A stretch of DNA of 35,563 nucleotides, taken from contig CAZBWH010000029.1 of NCBI GenBank assembly GCA_964495595.1, forward strand, positions 1 through 35,563. The letters are read 5' to 3'. Of the stretch, positions 1 through 8,139 are shown piece by piece. The notes under the pieces were generated by a model that ran no database searches, had not been told where the DNA came from, and saw nothing but the letters and a program-made list of their open reading frames with translations. Made by a program: the position numbers and the translations under genes. The DNA is from CALMFQ01 sp964495595 (lineage in GTDB: Bacteria; Pseudomonadota; Gammaproteobacteria; Burkholderiales; SCOH01). Numbering within the stretch: position 1 is the stretch's first letter; each line of letters starts with the position of its first letter.

Positions 1-1
1 C

Positions 2-1009
2 CACGGCTTCTGGCAACTGGCCGGCAAACGCCTGCTGGCGGACAAGGTGGCGCGCGTCTGCGGTGCCATCCTGACGGTGTATTTCCTGCTGGCACTGGCC
101 AGCGGCTTTGGCTGGATCGCCAGCGACTGGAACGAGGAGGTGGGGGTCTCGTACGCCAATCCGGGTTTCATCAGCGACGCACCCAATCCGCAGGGGGAAA
201 ACAGTCGTTTCAAGGTCGAGCAGTTGACCGTCGACGCCGAAACACGCGCAGTCGATCCACTGGCGCCGTATTACGCCGATATCGACAAGGGAGCCAAGGC
301 CTACGAAACCGCAACCAGGCCGCTGAGCTGGAGTCTGCCGCTGGGGGGAGACAAATGGGGGCGCGACGTGCTGCAGAAGGCGATCAAGGCCGGCCAGGTG
401 TCGATCAGCGTGGGTTTGGCGGCCGCCTTGCTGGCAGTGAGTATCGGCACCTTGCTGGGTGCCGCTGCCGGTTATTTCGGCGGTCGCGTCAACGATGTGC
501 TGGAGTGGGTCTACAACGTTTTCACTTCGGTGCCGTACATCCTGCTGGTGCTGGCTTTTGCCGCAGTGTTTGGCAAAGGCATCGGCACGGTGATCCTGGT
601 GCTGGGCCTCACCGGCTGGACCGGCTGTTACCGCCTGATACGTTCCGAATACATCAAGCAGCGTAGCCGCGAATATGTCGAAGCTGCCGGCGCGATTGGT
701 GCCGGCAAGCTGCGCATCATGTTCGGCCACATCCTGCCCAACGTCAGCCACCTGATTCTGGTACAGCTGTCGCAGCTGGTGGTCGAGTTCATCAAGGCCG
801 AGGTGATTCTGTCCTTCCTCGGTTTCGGTGTGCCTACCGAGCTGATTTCCTGGGGTTCGATGATCAACGAGGTACTGGCGGAACTGGTGCTGGGCAAATG
901 GTGGCAACTGGCGACTACCGCGCTGTTGATGTCGACTTTTGTTGTCGCGTTTGGCCTGTTTACCGACGTGCTGCGCGACGCGCTCGATCCGAAGATGAAA
1001 CGTAATTAA
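2..1009 (+). CDS. Peptide ABC transporter permease (YejE/DppC/OppC type), 5' end outside window
   Basis: Inner-membrane permease subunit of a binding-protein-dependent peptide importer. The frame is open to the left edge, so the true start lies upstream; the GTG at 47 is only the first start-like codon inside the window. The visible part has one membrane segment near the N-terminus, then a periplasmic stretch of roughly 90 residues, then about five membrane segments. The BPD_transp_1 EAA loop reads EYVEAAGAIGAG followed by HILPN, the contact site for the ATPase. The C-terminus DALDPKMK is typical of DppC/OppC/YejE. The periplasmic insertion fits the YejE-like branch (microcin C/oligopeptide uptake), and the double-ATPase gene downstream supports that. 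Substrate is not determinable from sequence. Confidence 0.9.
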   Translation, partial: HGFWQLAGKRLLADKVARVCGAILTVYFLLALASGFGWIASDWNEEVGVSYANPGFISDAPNPQGENSRFKVEQLTVDAETRAVDPLAPYYADIDKGAKAYETATRPLSWSLPLGGDKWGRDVLQKAIKAGQVSISVGLAAALLAVSIGTLLGAAAGYFGGRVNDVLEWVYNVFTSVPYILLVLAFAAVFGKGIGTVILVLGLTGWTGCYRLIRSEYIKQRSREYVEAAGAIGAGKLRIMFGHILPNVSHLILVQLSQLVVEFIKAEVILSFLGFGVPTELISWGSMINEVLAELVLGKWWQLATTALLMSTFVVAFGLFTDVLRDALDPKMKRN

Positions 1010-1016
1010 ATTCAAA

Positions 1017-1144
1017 ACCTTGAACCACGGAGATCGCAGAGAGCACGGAGTTATCACAGAGAAAAGCAGGAGAAAAACCTAGTGCTCTCTCTCGTTCTTC
1101 TCTGTGTCATCTCTGCGTCCTCTGTGTTCTCCGTGGTTCAAGGT
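1017..1144. repeat. Long imperfect palindrome with CACAGAG-like periodicity
   Basis: Outer arms 1017-1032 (ACCTTGAACCACGGAG) and 1129-1144 are a perfect 16-bp inverted repeat. The inner arms continue with imperfect pairing of CGCAGAG/CACAGAG-like units against CTCTGTG/CTCTGCG units. The element fills the gap between the permease and ATPase genes. Similar 'ACCACGGAGA...CACAGAG' repeats are scattered in many bacterial genomes. If transcribed, it would form a long hairpin inside the operon mRNA. Confidence 0.75.
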
Positions 1145-1160
1145 GTTCAGAGTTGAAAAC

Positions 1161-2834
1161 ATGACTAACCTGCTCGAAATTCGTGATTTACGCGTCAACT
1201 TCCGCATGGGCGACAAGCAGCTATTCCACGCGCTGAAAGGCGTCAGCTTTGCTGTGCCGCGCAACAGCGTGGTGGCACTGGTCGGCGAATCCGGCTCCGG
1301 CAAATCGGTGTCGGCGCTGACGGTGATGGACCTGTTGCCGCGCGACAACAGCGAAGTCGAAGGCGGCAGCCATATCCTCTTCGACGGTCAGGATTTGCTG
1401 CAGCAAAGCGCCCGGCAACGCCGTGCCTTGTGCGGCAGCCAGATTTCGATGATCTTTCAGGAGCCGATGAGCTCGCTCAACCCGGTCTACCCGGTCGGCG
1501 CGCAGATCGCCGAAGTGCTGCAGCTACACAAGGGCATGAGCCGCAAGGCCGCGTGGGCGCGGGCGGAACAACTGCTGAACGAAGTCGGCATCCCCGAACC
1601 GGCACGACGCATCAACAGCTATCCGCACGAGCTTTCCGGCGGCCAGCAGCAGCGGGTGATGATCGCGATGGCGATTGCCTGCGAACCCAAGCTGCTGATC
1701 GCCGACGAACCGACCACCGCACTCGACGTCACCATCCAGAAACAAATTCTGGAGCTGCTGCTGTCGCTGCAGCGCAAACACGGCATGGCGATCCTGTTCA
1801 TTACCCACGATCTGGCACTGGTGAAAGAAATCGCCAGCCACGTGGTGGTGATGCAACACGGTGAAATCAAGGAACAGGGTCCGGCTGAGCAAGTGTTCGC
1901 CGCGCCGCATCACGTCTACACCCGCGCCTTGCTCGCCTGCCGGCCCACGCTGGACAAACGCCCGATGCGCCTGCCGGTGGTGGACGATTTCATCCACGGC
2001 CACGACAAACACTTGCCCACCGAAGAACGTCAGCGCGGCGTGAGCCCAAGCGACCCGATCGTGCTGGAAGTGAAGGGCCTGAAAAAAACCTTCAGCAGCC
2101 GCGTTGGCCTGTTCGGCAAACACGAGCTGGCAGCGGTCAAGGATGTGTCGTTCAAACTCGCCAAGGGCAAAACCCTCGGCATCGTCGGCGAATCCGGCTC
2201 CGGCAAGACCACCCTCGGCAAATCGCTGCTGCGCCTGTTCCCGGTGCAGGGCGGCGAAGTCAGCTTCGAAGGCCGCAACCTGCTGGCCTTGTCCGAGCGC
2301 GAATTCCTGCCGTACAAGAAAAAACTGCAAATCATCTTCCAGAACCCCTACGCTTCGCTCAACCCACGCTTCACCGTCGGCCAGATACTGCTGGAACCGA
2401 TGTTGATCCACCGCATCGGCGCCAACGACGACGAACGCAAGGGCAGGGCAATACAACTGCTCAAGCGCGTCGGCCTGCACGAACAGGCGTTCTACAAATA
2501 CCCGCACGAATTCTCCGGCGGCCAGCGCCAACGCATCGGCATCGCCCGCTGCCTCACCATGCAGCCGGAAATCATCGTCTGCGACGAATCCGTCTCCGCC
2601 CTCGACGTCTCGGTGCAAGCCCAGGTGCTCAACCTGCTGCAAGAGCTGCAAGACGAATACGGCATGAGCTACCTCTTCATCTCCCACGACCTCTCTGTGG
2701 TCAAATACCTCGCCGACGAGCTGTTGGTAATGCACCAGGGGCAGGCCGTCGAATACGGCAACGCCGACGCTATCTACGCCAATCCGCAGCATGAATATAC
2801 AAAGAAGCTGCTGGCGGCGATTCCGGGGCGTTAG
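1161..2834 (+). CDS. Peptide ABC transporter, fused double ATP-binding protein (YejF/DppD-DppF type)
   Basis: Cytoplasmic ATPase that powers the peptide importer; two ABC domains are fused in one 557-residue chain, as in YejF. Domain 1: Walker A GESGSGKS (42-49), signature LSGGQQQR (158-165), Walker B LLIADEP (178-184). Domain 2: Walker A GESGSGKT (343-350), signature FSGGQRQR (451-458), Walker B IIVCDES (471-477). Each has an oligopeptide-transporter-type C-terminal extension after the H-loop (ITHD, ISHD). The frame is open upstream to a GTG at 1104, but that codon lies in the palindrome arm and adds non-homologous residues, so the ATG at 1161 (MTNLLEIRDL) is chosen. No strong Shine-Dalgarno is visible, so translation may depend on the upstream hairpin or on coupling. 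Confidence 0.93.
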   Translation: MTNLLEIRDLRVNFRMGDKQLFHALKGVSFAVPRNSVVALVGESGSGKSVSALTVMDLLPRDNSEVEGGSHILFDGQDLLQQSARQRRALCGSQISMIFQEPMSSLNPVYPVGAQIAEVLQLHKGMSRKAAWARAEQLLNEVGIPEPARRINSYPHELSGGQQQRVMIAMAIACEPKLLIADEPTTALDVTIQKQILELLLSLQRKHGMAILFITHDLALVKEIASHVVVMQHGEIKEQGPAEQVFAAPHHVYTRALLACRPTLDKRPMRLPVVDDFIHGHDKHLPTEERQRGVSPSDPIVLEVKGLKKTFSSRVGLFGKHELAAVKDVSFKLAKGKTLGIVGESGSGKTTLGKSLLRLFPVQGGEVSFEGRNLLALSEREFLPYKKKLQIIFQNPYASLNPRFTVGQILLEPMLIHRIGANDDERKGRAIQLLKRVGLHEQAFYKYPHEFSGGQRQRIGIARCLTMQPEIIVCDESVSALDVSVQAQVLNLLQELQDEYGMSYLFISHDLSVVKYLADELLVMHQGQAVEYGNADAIYANPQHEYTKKLLAAIPGR

Positions 2835-2874
2835 GGGAGATAGGCATCGGGCTGCGGGGCGCGCTGGGATTGGT

Positions 2875-2916
2875 CTGCAGGCCGGGCTGCGAGGCAATAC
2901 GGATGCGGCTTGTGGC
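2875..2916. repeat. Degenerate copy of the GGCTGCAAGCC-type intergenic palindrome
   Basis: Sits 40 bp after the ABC ATPase stop, between convergent genes. GGCTGCGAGGC ... GCGGCTTGTGGC resembles the cleaner copy at 30862-30894 with several mismatches, and CTGCAGGCC precedes it. Assignment to the family is by eye and weak for this copy. Nothing else is evident in the 172-bp gap. Confidence 0.4.
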
Positions 2917-3006
2917 GTGGTGCCTGTTTATGGGTAAGGCGCAGGTTTCGTTGATGTTTGCTTCGCCGTGCAACGCAACATGCCGGACAGCCATGTTGTT
3001 CGCAGA

Positions 3007-4473
3007 TCAGGAAGAGCAGCTGACTGACAGGGTGGTGGCCCAATCCGGTGGGTGTCCGGCGTAGTGGGCATGAGCATCGTGTTCGTCGAACGGGCGGCAC
3101 AGAATCCGGCGCAAGGTGTCGATTTCACCGAAGTCGAACTGTTGCACTGCCCGCCGGATGGCGGTTTCTGCCATGTGGTTGCGCAAGACGAATTTGGGGT
3201 TGATGCGTTTCATCCGGTGGGCGCGTTCTGCAGGATGGCTTGACTCGCGGTGTAGCCGTTGGCTGTAGCGGTTGGCCCAGGCGTCGAATCGTTCGCGATC
3301 GATGAACAGGTCGCGAACGGCGTGATTGGGTTGTCCTGCCTGAAAATCGCAAAGCAGCCGGAACAGCAGGGTGTGGTCGACCCGGTCTTGGGCCATGGCG
3401 GCATACAGTTCGGTCAGCAGGTCGATATCGTCGTTCTGCTCGTGAAGCAGGCCCAGTTTGGCGCGTAGCAATGAGTGGAAGGTGGCGTCAAATTCTGGCT
3501 GGTAGCGGTGCAGGGCGCCAAGTGCCGATTCCTTGTCCATCAGCGGCAGCAGTGCCTGAGCCAGGCAGTGCAGGTTCCACAGACCGACCTGCGGTTGTTG
3601 ATGGTAGGCGTAACGGCCGCTGTGGTCGGAGTGATTGCAAATGTGGCCGGGGTCGAAGGCATCGAGAAAGCCGAATGGGCCGTAGTCGATGGTGAGCCCG
3701 AGAATCGACATGTTGTCGCTGTTCATCACGCCATGACAGAATCCCACCGCCTGCCACTGGGCAATCAGTCGGGCGGTGCGCAGCACGACCTGTTCGAGCA
3801 GTCCGAGGTAGGGGTTCGCTTGCTCGTGGCAGAGGGGATAATGGTGGTCGATGACCAGATCGGCCAGCATGCGCAGCAAATCGTGTTGATTGCGGTAGTA
3901 AAACACCTCAAACGAGCCGAAGCGGATGAAGCTTGGCGACATCCGTAAAACGACTGCGGCGGTTTCCACCGTTTCCCGGTATACCGGTTCGTCCGAGCCG
4001 GTGATGCACAGGGCCCGCGTTGTAGGAATGCCCAGTCCGGCCATCGCTTCAGAACACAGGTATTCGCGGATCGACGAGCGCAACACCGCCCGGCCATCGC
4101 CCATGCGGGAATAGGGGGTTTGTCCTGAGCCTTTCAGTTGCAGTTCCCAGTATTCTCCCCGGCTGTTTTGTATCTCTCCCAGCCACAGCGCCCGGCCGTC
4201 GCCCAACTGCGGGACATAGACGCCAAACTGATGTCCGGCATACAAGGCGGCCAGGCTATCCTGCCCGGCCAAAGGCCGATTGCCGGCAAAGATCTCGGCA
4301 AAGTGCTCGTGGCTGGCGATGTCTTCCGGAAGGTCGAGCAGACCCGCTGCCTCCGGGTTAAAGCTGACCAGATACGGTGCAGCCAACGGCGTGGCTTGCT
4401 GTCGGGTATAAAACGCGGCGGGCAGTCTGGTCGAGTAGCGATTGGTGAAGTTGAGCGGGCCGATTGTGGGCAT
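3007..4473 (-). CDS. selO: Protein adenylyltransferase SelO (YdiU/UPF0061)
   Basis: Pseudokinase-fold enzyme that transfers AMP from ATP to Ser/Thr/Tyr of target proteins; the family is linked to redox stress. It is 488 residues, the normal length. Visible hallmarks are YAGHQFGVYVPQLGDGRA (78-95), the glycine-rich KGSGQTPYSRMGDGRA segment (114-129), the catalytic-loop equivalent HGVMNSDN (247-254) and the metal-binding DYGPFGF (263-269). The chain ends in CSS, with the conserved cysteine that is selenocysteine in animal SelO. ATG start with AGGA about 10 bp upstream. It stands alone, convergent with the peptide transporter genes. Intact. Confidence 0.95.
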   Translation of the reverse strand: MPTIGPLNFTNRYSTRLPAAFYTRQQATPLAAPYLVSFNPEAAGLLDLPEDIASHEHFAEIFAGNRPLAGQDSLAALYAGHQFGVYVPQLGDGRALWLGEIQNSRGEYWELQLKGSGQTPYSRMGDGRAVLRSSIREYLCSEAMAGLGIPTTRALCITGSDEPVYRETVETAAVVLRMSPSFIRFGSFEVFYYRNQHDLLRMLADLVIDHHYPLCHEQANPYLGLLEQVVLRTARLIAQWQAVGFCHGVMNSDNMSILGLTIDYGPFGFLDAFDPGHICNHSDHSGRYAYHQQPQVGLWNLHCLAQALLPLMDKESALGALHRYQPEFDATFHSLLRAKLGLLHEQNDDIDLLTELYAAMAQDRVDHTLLFRLLCDFQAGQPNHAVRDLFIDRERFDAWANRYSQRLHRESSHPAERAHRMKRINPKFVLRNHMAETAIRRAVQQFDFGEIDTLRRILCRPFDEHDAHAHYAGHPPDWATTLSVSCSS

Positions 4474-4530
4474 GGTGTGGGAGTCCTGGGTTAATCCCGA
4501 TTATATTACTCAACTATTTGTGATTGAGGG

Positions 4531-4703
4531 AGGCTCCGTTGACATAGGTTTACCTGTCGCGCCGGACCGGGTTTTGCGGCCAGCCAAGGCGCGGTGAGCG
4601 CCGAATAGCGGGCTATTTCAGCGAGCCGCAACGCTGGATGGCCGCAAAAATCGGCGCACCCTACGGGTTTCGCCGCTTTGGGAAACCTATGTCAACGGAG
4701 CCT
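4531..4703. mobile_element. MITE-like nested palindromic element, 173 bp
   Basis: Terminal inverted repeats 4531-4551 and 4683-4703 match perfectly over 21 bp (outer end AGGCTCCGTTGACATAGG). Inside are further matched arms: GCGCCG 4559-4564 with CGGCGC 4652-4657; TTTTGCGGCCA 4572-4582 with TGGCCGCAAAA 4639-4649; and a central AATAGC/GCTATT hairpin at 4604-4617. The whole element could fold as one long interrupted hairpin. There is no coding capacity and no clear target-site duplication. It lies between selO and the acetyl-CoA hydrolase gene and fills most of that 339-bp gap. Confidence 0.75.
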
Positions 4704-4765
4704 AGTCAGGCGGGTGCGGCCGGGAGGGCTACCCAGAATTCCGACTGTTGGCTGCCGGCAGGATG

Positions 4766-4788
4766 AAAAAAAGCGCCCGCAGGCGCTT
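4766..4788 (-). terminator. Rho-independent terminator of the acetyl-CoA hydrolase gene
   Basis: Read on the minus strand: AAGCGCC, loop TGCG, GGCGCTT, then a T run. It lies 25 bp after the stop codon at 4813. Confidence 0.9.
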
Positions 4789-4812
4789 GGGGGTCGTCGA
4801 TCTGTCGATCAA

Positions 4813-6933
4813 TCAGAGATTGCCGGCAAACAGGCGGCGAATCAGCAAATCCTTGAAGCTGTGCGCTTCGGCCAGCCCCAGCCGTTCCAGATACGCCACC
4901 GGCGCTTCCTTGTGTTGCCACAGGCTCTTGACTGCCATGGTCAGCAGCTCGGCCGGGTGATGTGAGGCATGCTTGATCTTCTTCATCGCCTTCACCATGT
5001 GGATTTCGTCAGCGGTCAGGTCGGTGCCGAACGGGAAATCCGGCAACAGTTGTGCTTCGGCCCAGGGGCGCAGCTTTTCGGCCAGCACTTCGGGCAGATT
5101 GTGGCGGTAGCGTTCCGGCACTTCGTAGCCTGCCTCCAGTTTGCCGTTTGCCTTGGCCTGCTTGACCAGCTCGGGCTGAAAACGGGAATCGGCAATCTGC
5201 AGCAGCCGCTTCACCACTTCGCCATCCGGCTGACCGCGCAGGTCGGCCACGCCGTATTCGGTGATGACGATGTCGCGCAGGTGGCGCGGGATGGTGACGT
5301 GGCCGTAGCTCCAGACAATGCTGCTCTTCAGGCCATCCTTGTTGTCGTGGGTGGCGCGCAGCATCATCAGCAGCCGGGCATCCGGCAGGGCGTGCGACAT
5401 GGCGACAAAGTTGTACTGGCCACCGACACCGCTCACCACCTGACCCGATTCCAGTGCATCGCTGGCGGCAGCGCCCAGCAAGGTGACGATCATGGTGGTG
5501 TTGATGAAGCGCGCCTGGCGCCGCTGCACCCGTTTCAGGGTGTCATTGCCGTACAACTGGTTGATGAAGTCGATCCGGGTCATGTCGATCTTGTCCAGAT
5601 CCTGCGGCGGCATGGTGCGCAGACGCTCGTAAAAATCGCGCGGGCCGAGGAAAAAACCGCCCGTCATGAACTTGCCGTGCATCAGCCGCGAACCCAGCAT
5701 GGTGGCGCACACTTCTTCAAAAGCGGCCTCGTCGAGCAGGTTGTTGCTGCAGCGTTTGCCTTCAAATTCGAGGTGATCGCCGTCCAGCGTAACGCCGGCG
5801 CGCAAGATGCCGTAATGCTTGAGAAACGCCAGATCGTCAGCCGGCAGCGGCGAGCGTACCCGGCCCGCATCCAGCAGCGCCCGCAGGGTATCCGGGGTGA
5901 CGGTTTCGTCCTTCAGCCGGCCGTCGTTGAGCATTTGCTGCAGTACGACGTCGTCAAACACCTCGCGGCGGATGATGCCGGCCTCGATCAGCTTGAGGAA
6001 GGCGTTGACGAACATTTCCGAACAGCCATACAGCCCCTGGTCGAAGCGCCCCAGCTCGCGGCCATCCAGACCGTCCGGGCAGAGCGATTCGAGAATCGTC
6101 CGGTACTCGGCCGGGTAGCGGTCGCGGATGATCAGCGCCTGGCCAATGGCATCGCCCAGCGAGCCGATGCCGATCTGCAGCGTACCACCGTCGGCCACCA
6201 GGCTGGAGGCATGCAGGCCAATCGCGTAATCCGCCGCAGTTACCTTGTTGTTGGGTGGAGCGAATACCGCATGAGTGGCTTTCGGATCGGTCAGGATCAC
6301 GTCGAACAGGCTGGGATCGACTTCTGCGCCGTTGGGCATGAACGGCATCTGGTCGTTGACCACTGCCACCGTAATGAATGGCGTGCCGACGTGGCGCATG
6401 CGATCAACCACTTCCAGCGTGACGTCAGGATTGCTCGACAAGCTCAGCCGCATGCCATCAGGGCCATCCTTGGCAGCCACTGCCTGGGCCATCACATTGA
6501 TACCGTGCAGCATCATGTCGCGGGCGACAAAGGTGTAGTTGGTGGAAATGTAATTCAGCTGTGCCGTCGCATTGCCAAGATAATCACCGGTTTTCATGAA
6601 GAATTCGTTGACTTCTATATTCGGCGGCAGGGTGCCGGTGCGCAGCGCCTTGACGTATTCCAGATCCGGATAATCAGCAAAAATCCGCTCGACCAGCGGC
6701 TCCAGAAAATGTTGCTCCAGCTCGCTGTGGCCCACCGGCTTTTCCAGCGACAGAGCGGTAATGATCTTCAGCTTGCGCGCAGGATTCCCCTTGATGCGCC
6801 GGTACAGCGCATTGACAAACGGGTTCGGTTTGCCGACGCCGAGCGGAATGCCCAGCACGATGTCACCCGGGATAGTATCCAGCACATGATCAACAGAACT
6901 TTCAATCGAATCAATGAAAAGGGGGGTAGCCAT
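4813..6933 (-). CDS. Acetyl-CoA hydrolase/transferase family protein (class I CoA-transferase), 706 aa
   Basis: Cytoplasmic enzyme of the acetyl-CoA hydrolase/4-hydroxybutyrate CoA-transferase superfamily, which moves CoA between short acyl groups through a glutamyl-CoA intermediate. Visible motifs: GIGSLGDA (255-262); YGCSEMF (302-308), whose Glu306 is the best candidate nucleophile by comparison with the HTEMF motif of 4-hydroxybutyrate CoA-transferases; GVGGQYNF (502-509); and ITEYGVADLRG (557-567). At 706 residues it is about 200 longer than ACH1-type enzymes, with extra sequence between the two halves and at the C-terminus. The frame is open upstream to 7032, but the ATG at 6933 has GAGGAGA 6 bp before it and is the start chosen. 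Acyl substrates cannot be told from sequence. Confidence 0.85.
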   Translation of the reverse strand: MATPLFIDSIESSVDHVLDTIPGDIVLGIPLGVGKPNPFVNALYRRIKGNPARKLKIITALSLEKPVGHSELEQHFLEPLVERIFADYPDLEYVKALRTGTLPPNIEVNEFFMKTGDYLGNATAQLNYISTNYTFVARDMMLHGINVMAQAVAAKDGPDGMRLSLSSNPDVTLEVVDRMRHVGTPFITVAVVNDQMPFMPNGAEVDPSLFDVILTDPKATHAVFAPPNNKVTAADYAIGLHASSLVADGGTLQIGIGSLGDAIGQALIIRDRYPAEYRTILESLCPDGLDGRELGRFDQGLYGCSEMFVNAFLKLIEAGIIRREVFDDVVLQQMLNDGRLKDETVTPDTLRALLDAGRVRSPLPADDLAFLKHYGILRAGVTLDGDHLEFEGKRCSNNLLDEAAFEEVCATMLGSRLMHGKFMTGGFFLGPRDFYERLRTMPPQDLDKIDMTRIDFINQLYGNDTLKRVQRRQARFINTTMIVTLLGAAASDALESGQVVSGVGGQYNFVAMSHALPDARLLMMLRATHDNKDGLKSSIVWSYGHVTIPRHLRDIVITEYGVADLRGQPDGEVVKRLLQIADSRFQPELVKQAKANGKLEAGYEVPERYRHNLPEVLAEKLRPWAEAQLLPDFPFGTDLTADEIHMVKAMKKIKHASHHPAELLTMAVKSLWQHKEAPVAYLERLGLAEAHSFKDLLIRRLFAGNL

Positions 6934-7215
6934 TGTTGTCTCCTCTGGGTTGATGTGTGTTGTTCTGTGGTGAAGTATGGTCCGGCGATCGGCAGGAGCG
7001 ATTGATCTGGCACAAGAAAATGCCATCGGCAAGCAAAGCCGCAGTTGCCTCCTCCCGCGCAGGGGTGGTTTAAGTCATGGCCGATATGATGGACAATGGC
7101 GGCTTCAGGGCATCCGGCCCCGGATCGGTTGGCGCAGACACATCAGCGCCCGTGGCGGGTATCAAAACGGATTGCCAGGAATCATGGCTCTACAAATCAA
7201 GGGGATTGCCGCGTC
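6934..7215. other. Divergent leader between the CoA-transferase gene and the original trpG start
   Basis: 282 bp without a convincing gene. On the minus strand it must hold the promoter of the CoA-transferase gene. On the plus strand it is the ancestral upstream region of trpG, ending in AAGGGG 12 bp before the ATG at 7216. I see no clear -35/-10 pair and no Trp-codon-rich leader peptide. Confidence 0.5.
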
Positions 7216-7232
7216 ATGCTGCTGATGATCGA
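7216..7232. repeat. attL core, duplicated trpG 5' end
   Basis: 17 bp identical to 14235-14251. Beyond the core the next codons still encode D-N-Y, as in trpG, but with three synonymous differences (GAC AAT TAT against GAT AAC TAC). ATGAT (7225-7229) and ATCAT (7238-7242) form an inverted repeat, as expected of a tyrosine-recombinase core site. Confidence 0.8.
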
Positions 7233-7308
7233 CAATTATCATAGCGCATCTGGCAATCTTTCGTTAGCTTTCGCCTGTTTCCGCTGGAGTGCTGCAAGAA
7301 TCCATTAA
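7216..7308 (+). pseudogene. Remnant of the original trpG start fused to island sequence
   Basis: A 30-codon frame beginning MLLMIDNY, identical to the first eight residues of TrpG, then diverging into island-encoded residues and stopping at 7308. It keeps the ancestral trpG leader and its AAGGGG ribosome site 12 bp upstream, so it may still be translated as a short peptide. It lacks all glutamine-amidotransferase motifs. Produced by the island insertion. Confidence 0.7.
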
Positions 7309-7387
7309 ATACGGGGCTTTACGGGCGGTTTGCCCGGTTTGCTCTTTCGCCTTCTTTCGCAAATATTCGCCAGCAGCCGGATAAAAA

Positions 7388-7407
7388 CCGGACAAATTGC
7401 CGGACAA
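7388..7407. repeat. Left pair of CCGGACAA repeats, putative integrase arm sites
   Basis: CCGGACAA at 7388-7395 and 7400-7407, with starts 12 bp apart. The same octamer pair with the same 12-bp spacing occurs near the other island end at 14162-14181. Position between the core site and the integrase operon fits arm-type binding sites. CCGGTAAT at 7411 and 7431 are related direct repeats close to the promoter region of the next gene. Confidence 0.6.
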
Positions 7408-7449
7408 AATCCGGTAATATCGCCTTGTATCCGGTAATCGAGGTGGAAA

Positions 7450-8139
7450 ATGCGGCCAGATTTCATTCCAAGAGAGGCGTTCAGGGCATGGTTGAAGCCC
7501 AAGGAGCTCAACAAATACGCCATGATCGACGGCATTCTTGCCGCGAGCTACGTGGGTAGATTCGAGCGCCTTGGGCAGCCATTCCATAGCCGTGACGGCC
7601 GCTTCCGCCTGATTGACCTTGTGGCCAGGGCGCGGGCGAATTGCCACGCCATCACACCGCCGCCAGATGGGAAGTTTGCCGCCGAGTGCTTGCGTGCAAT
7701 GGCCGACGAGCTGCGCTCGATCGTTGCCGACCTCGAAGCCCGGCGGGCGATACTCGCGGCACAGGTGAATCAGGCCGAAATGGTCAATGCGTTGCGCGGC
7801 CATGCCAAGTCATTGACCGGGGCCACCCTGCTTACCGAGGAAGAAATCGTCACGCAAAGCGAAAGTGTCGCCGACAACTGTGGCGTCTATTTCCTGATCC
7901 ATCGTGGCGTCGTGGTCTATGTTGGGCAGTCGGTCAATGTCCATGCCCGCATCTTGCAGCATCGGGCACAGAAGGAATTCGACCGCTTTGGATTCGTTGC
8001 CTGCGATGAATCCGCCCTCGATCTGCTGGAGTCGCTTTACATCCACGTCCTGCGCCCGCCGCTGAATGGCGAGCAGTCCGGGACGCCATGCGCCCCATTG
8101 AGCCTCTACAAGATTCTCAAGCTGGCCGGGGTGAAGTGA
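7450..8139 (+). CDS. GIY-YIG nuclease domain protein, coupled to the integrase
   Basis: 229 residues. The N-terminal ~140 residues match nothing I recognise; 79-120 is Ala/Glu/Arg-rich and probably helical. The C-terminal part is a GIY-YIG-type domain: GVYFL (145-149), VVYVGQS (155-161), Arg167 in NVHAR, Glu194 in LLESLYI and Asn206 in PPLNG. These correspond to the conserved GIY, YIG, Arg, Glu and Asn positions, so the active site looks complete. AGGTGG lies 3 bp before the ATG. Its TGA overlaps the integrase ATG (ATGA), so the two are almost certainly co-translated. Possible roles are element processing, defence or homing; none can be chosen from sequence alone. Confidence 0.8.
   Translation: MRPDFIPREAFRAWLKPKELNKYAMIDGILAASYVGRFERLGQPFHSRDGRFRLIDLVARARANCHAITPPPDGKFAAECLRAMADELRSIVADLEARRAILAAQVNQAEMVNALRGHAKSLTGATLLTEEEIVTQSESVADNCGVYFLIHRGVVVYVGQSVNVHARILQHRAQKEFDRFGFVACDESALDLLESLYIHVLRPPLNGEQSGTPCAPLSLYKILKLAGVK

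Noticed and set aside
1104..1160. Earlier GTG start for the double ATPase
   Set aside because: Lies inside the palindrome arm and adds residues absent from the family.
1524..2897. A 457-codon minus-strand frame
   Set aside because: Antisense to the double ATPase, which has every ABC motif.
4969..7005. A 678-codon open frame on the plus strand
   Set aside because: It is antisense to the CoA-transferase gene; the composition is that expected of the opposite strand of a GC-rich gene and no family is recognisable.
6934..7215. Trp attenuator in the old trpG leader
   Set aside because: No leader ORF with clustered Trp codons and no terminator/antiterminator pair was found.
7264..7803. A 179-codon minus-strand frame over the left island end
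   Set aside because: Overlaps the GIY-YIG gene, no ribosome site and no recognisable family.
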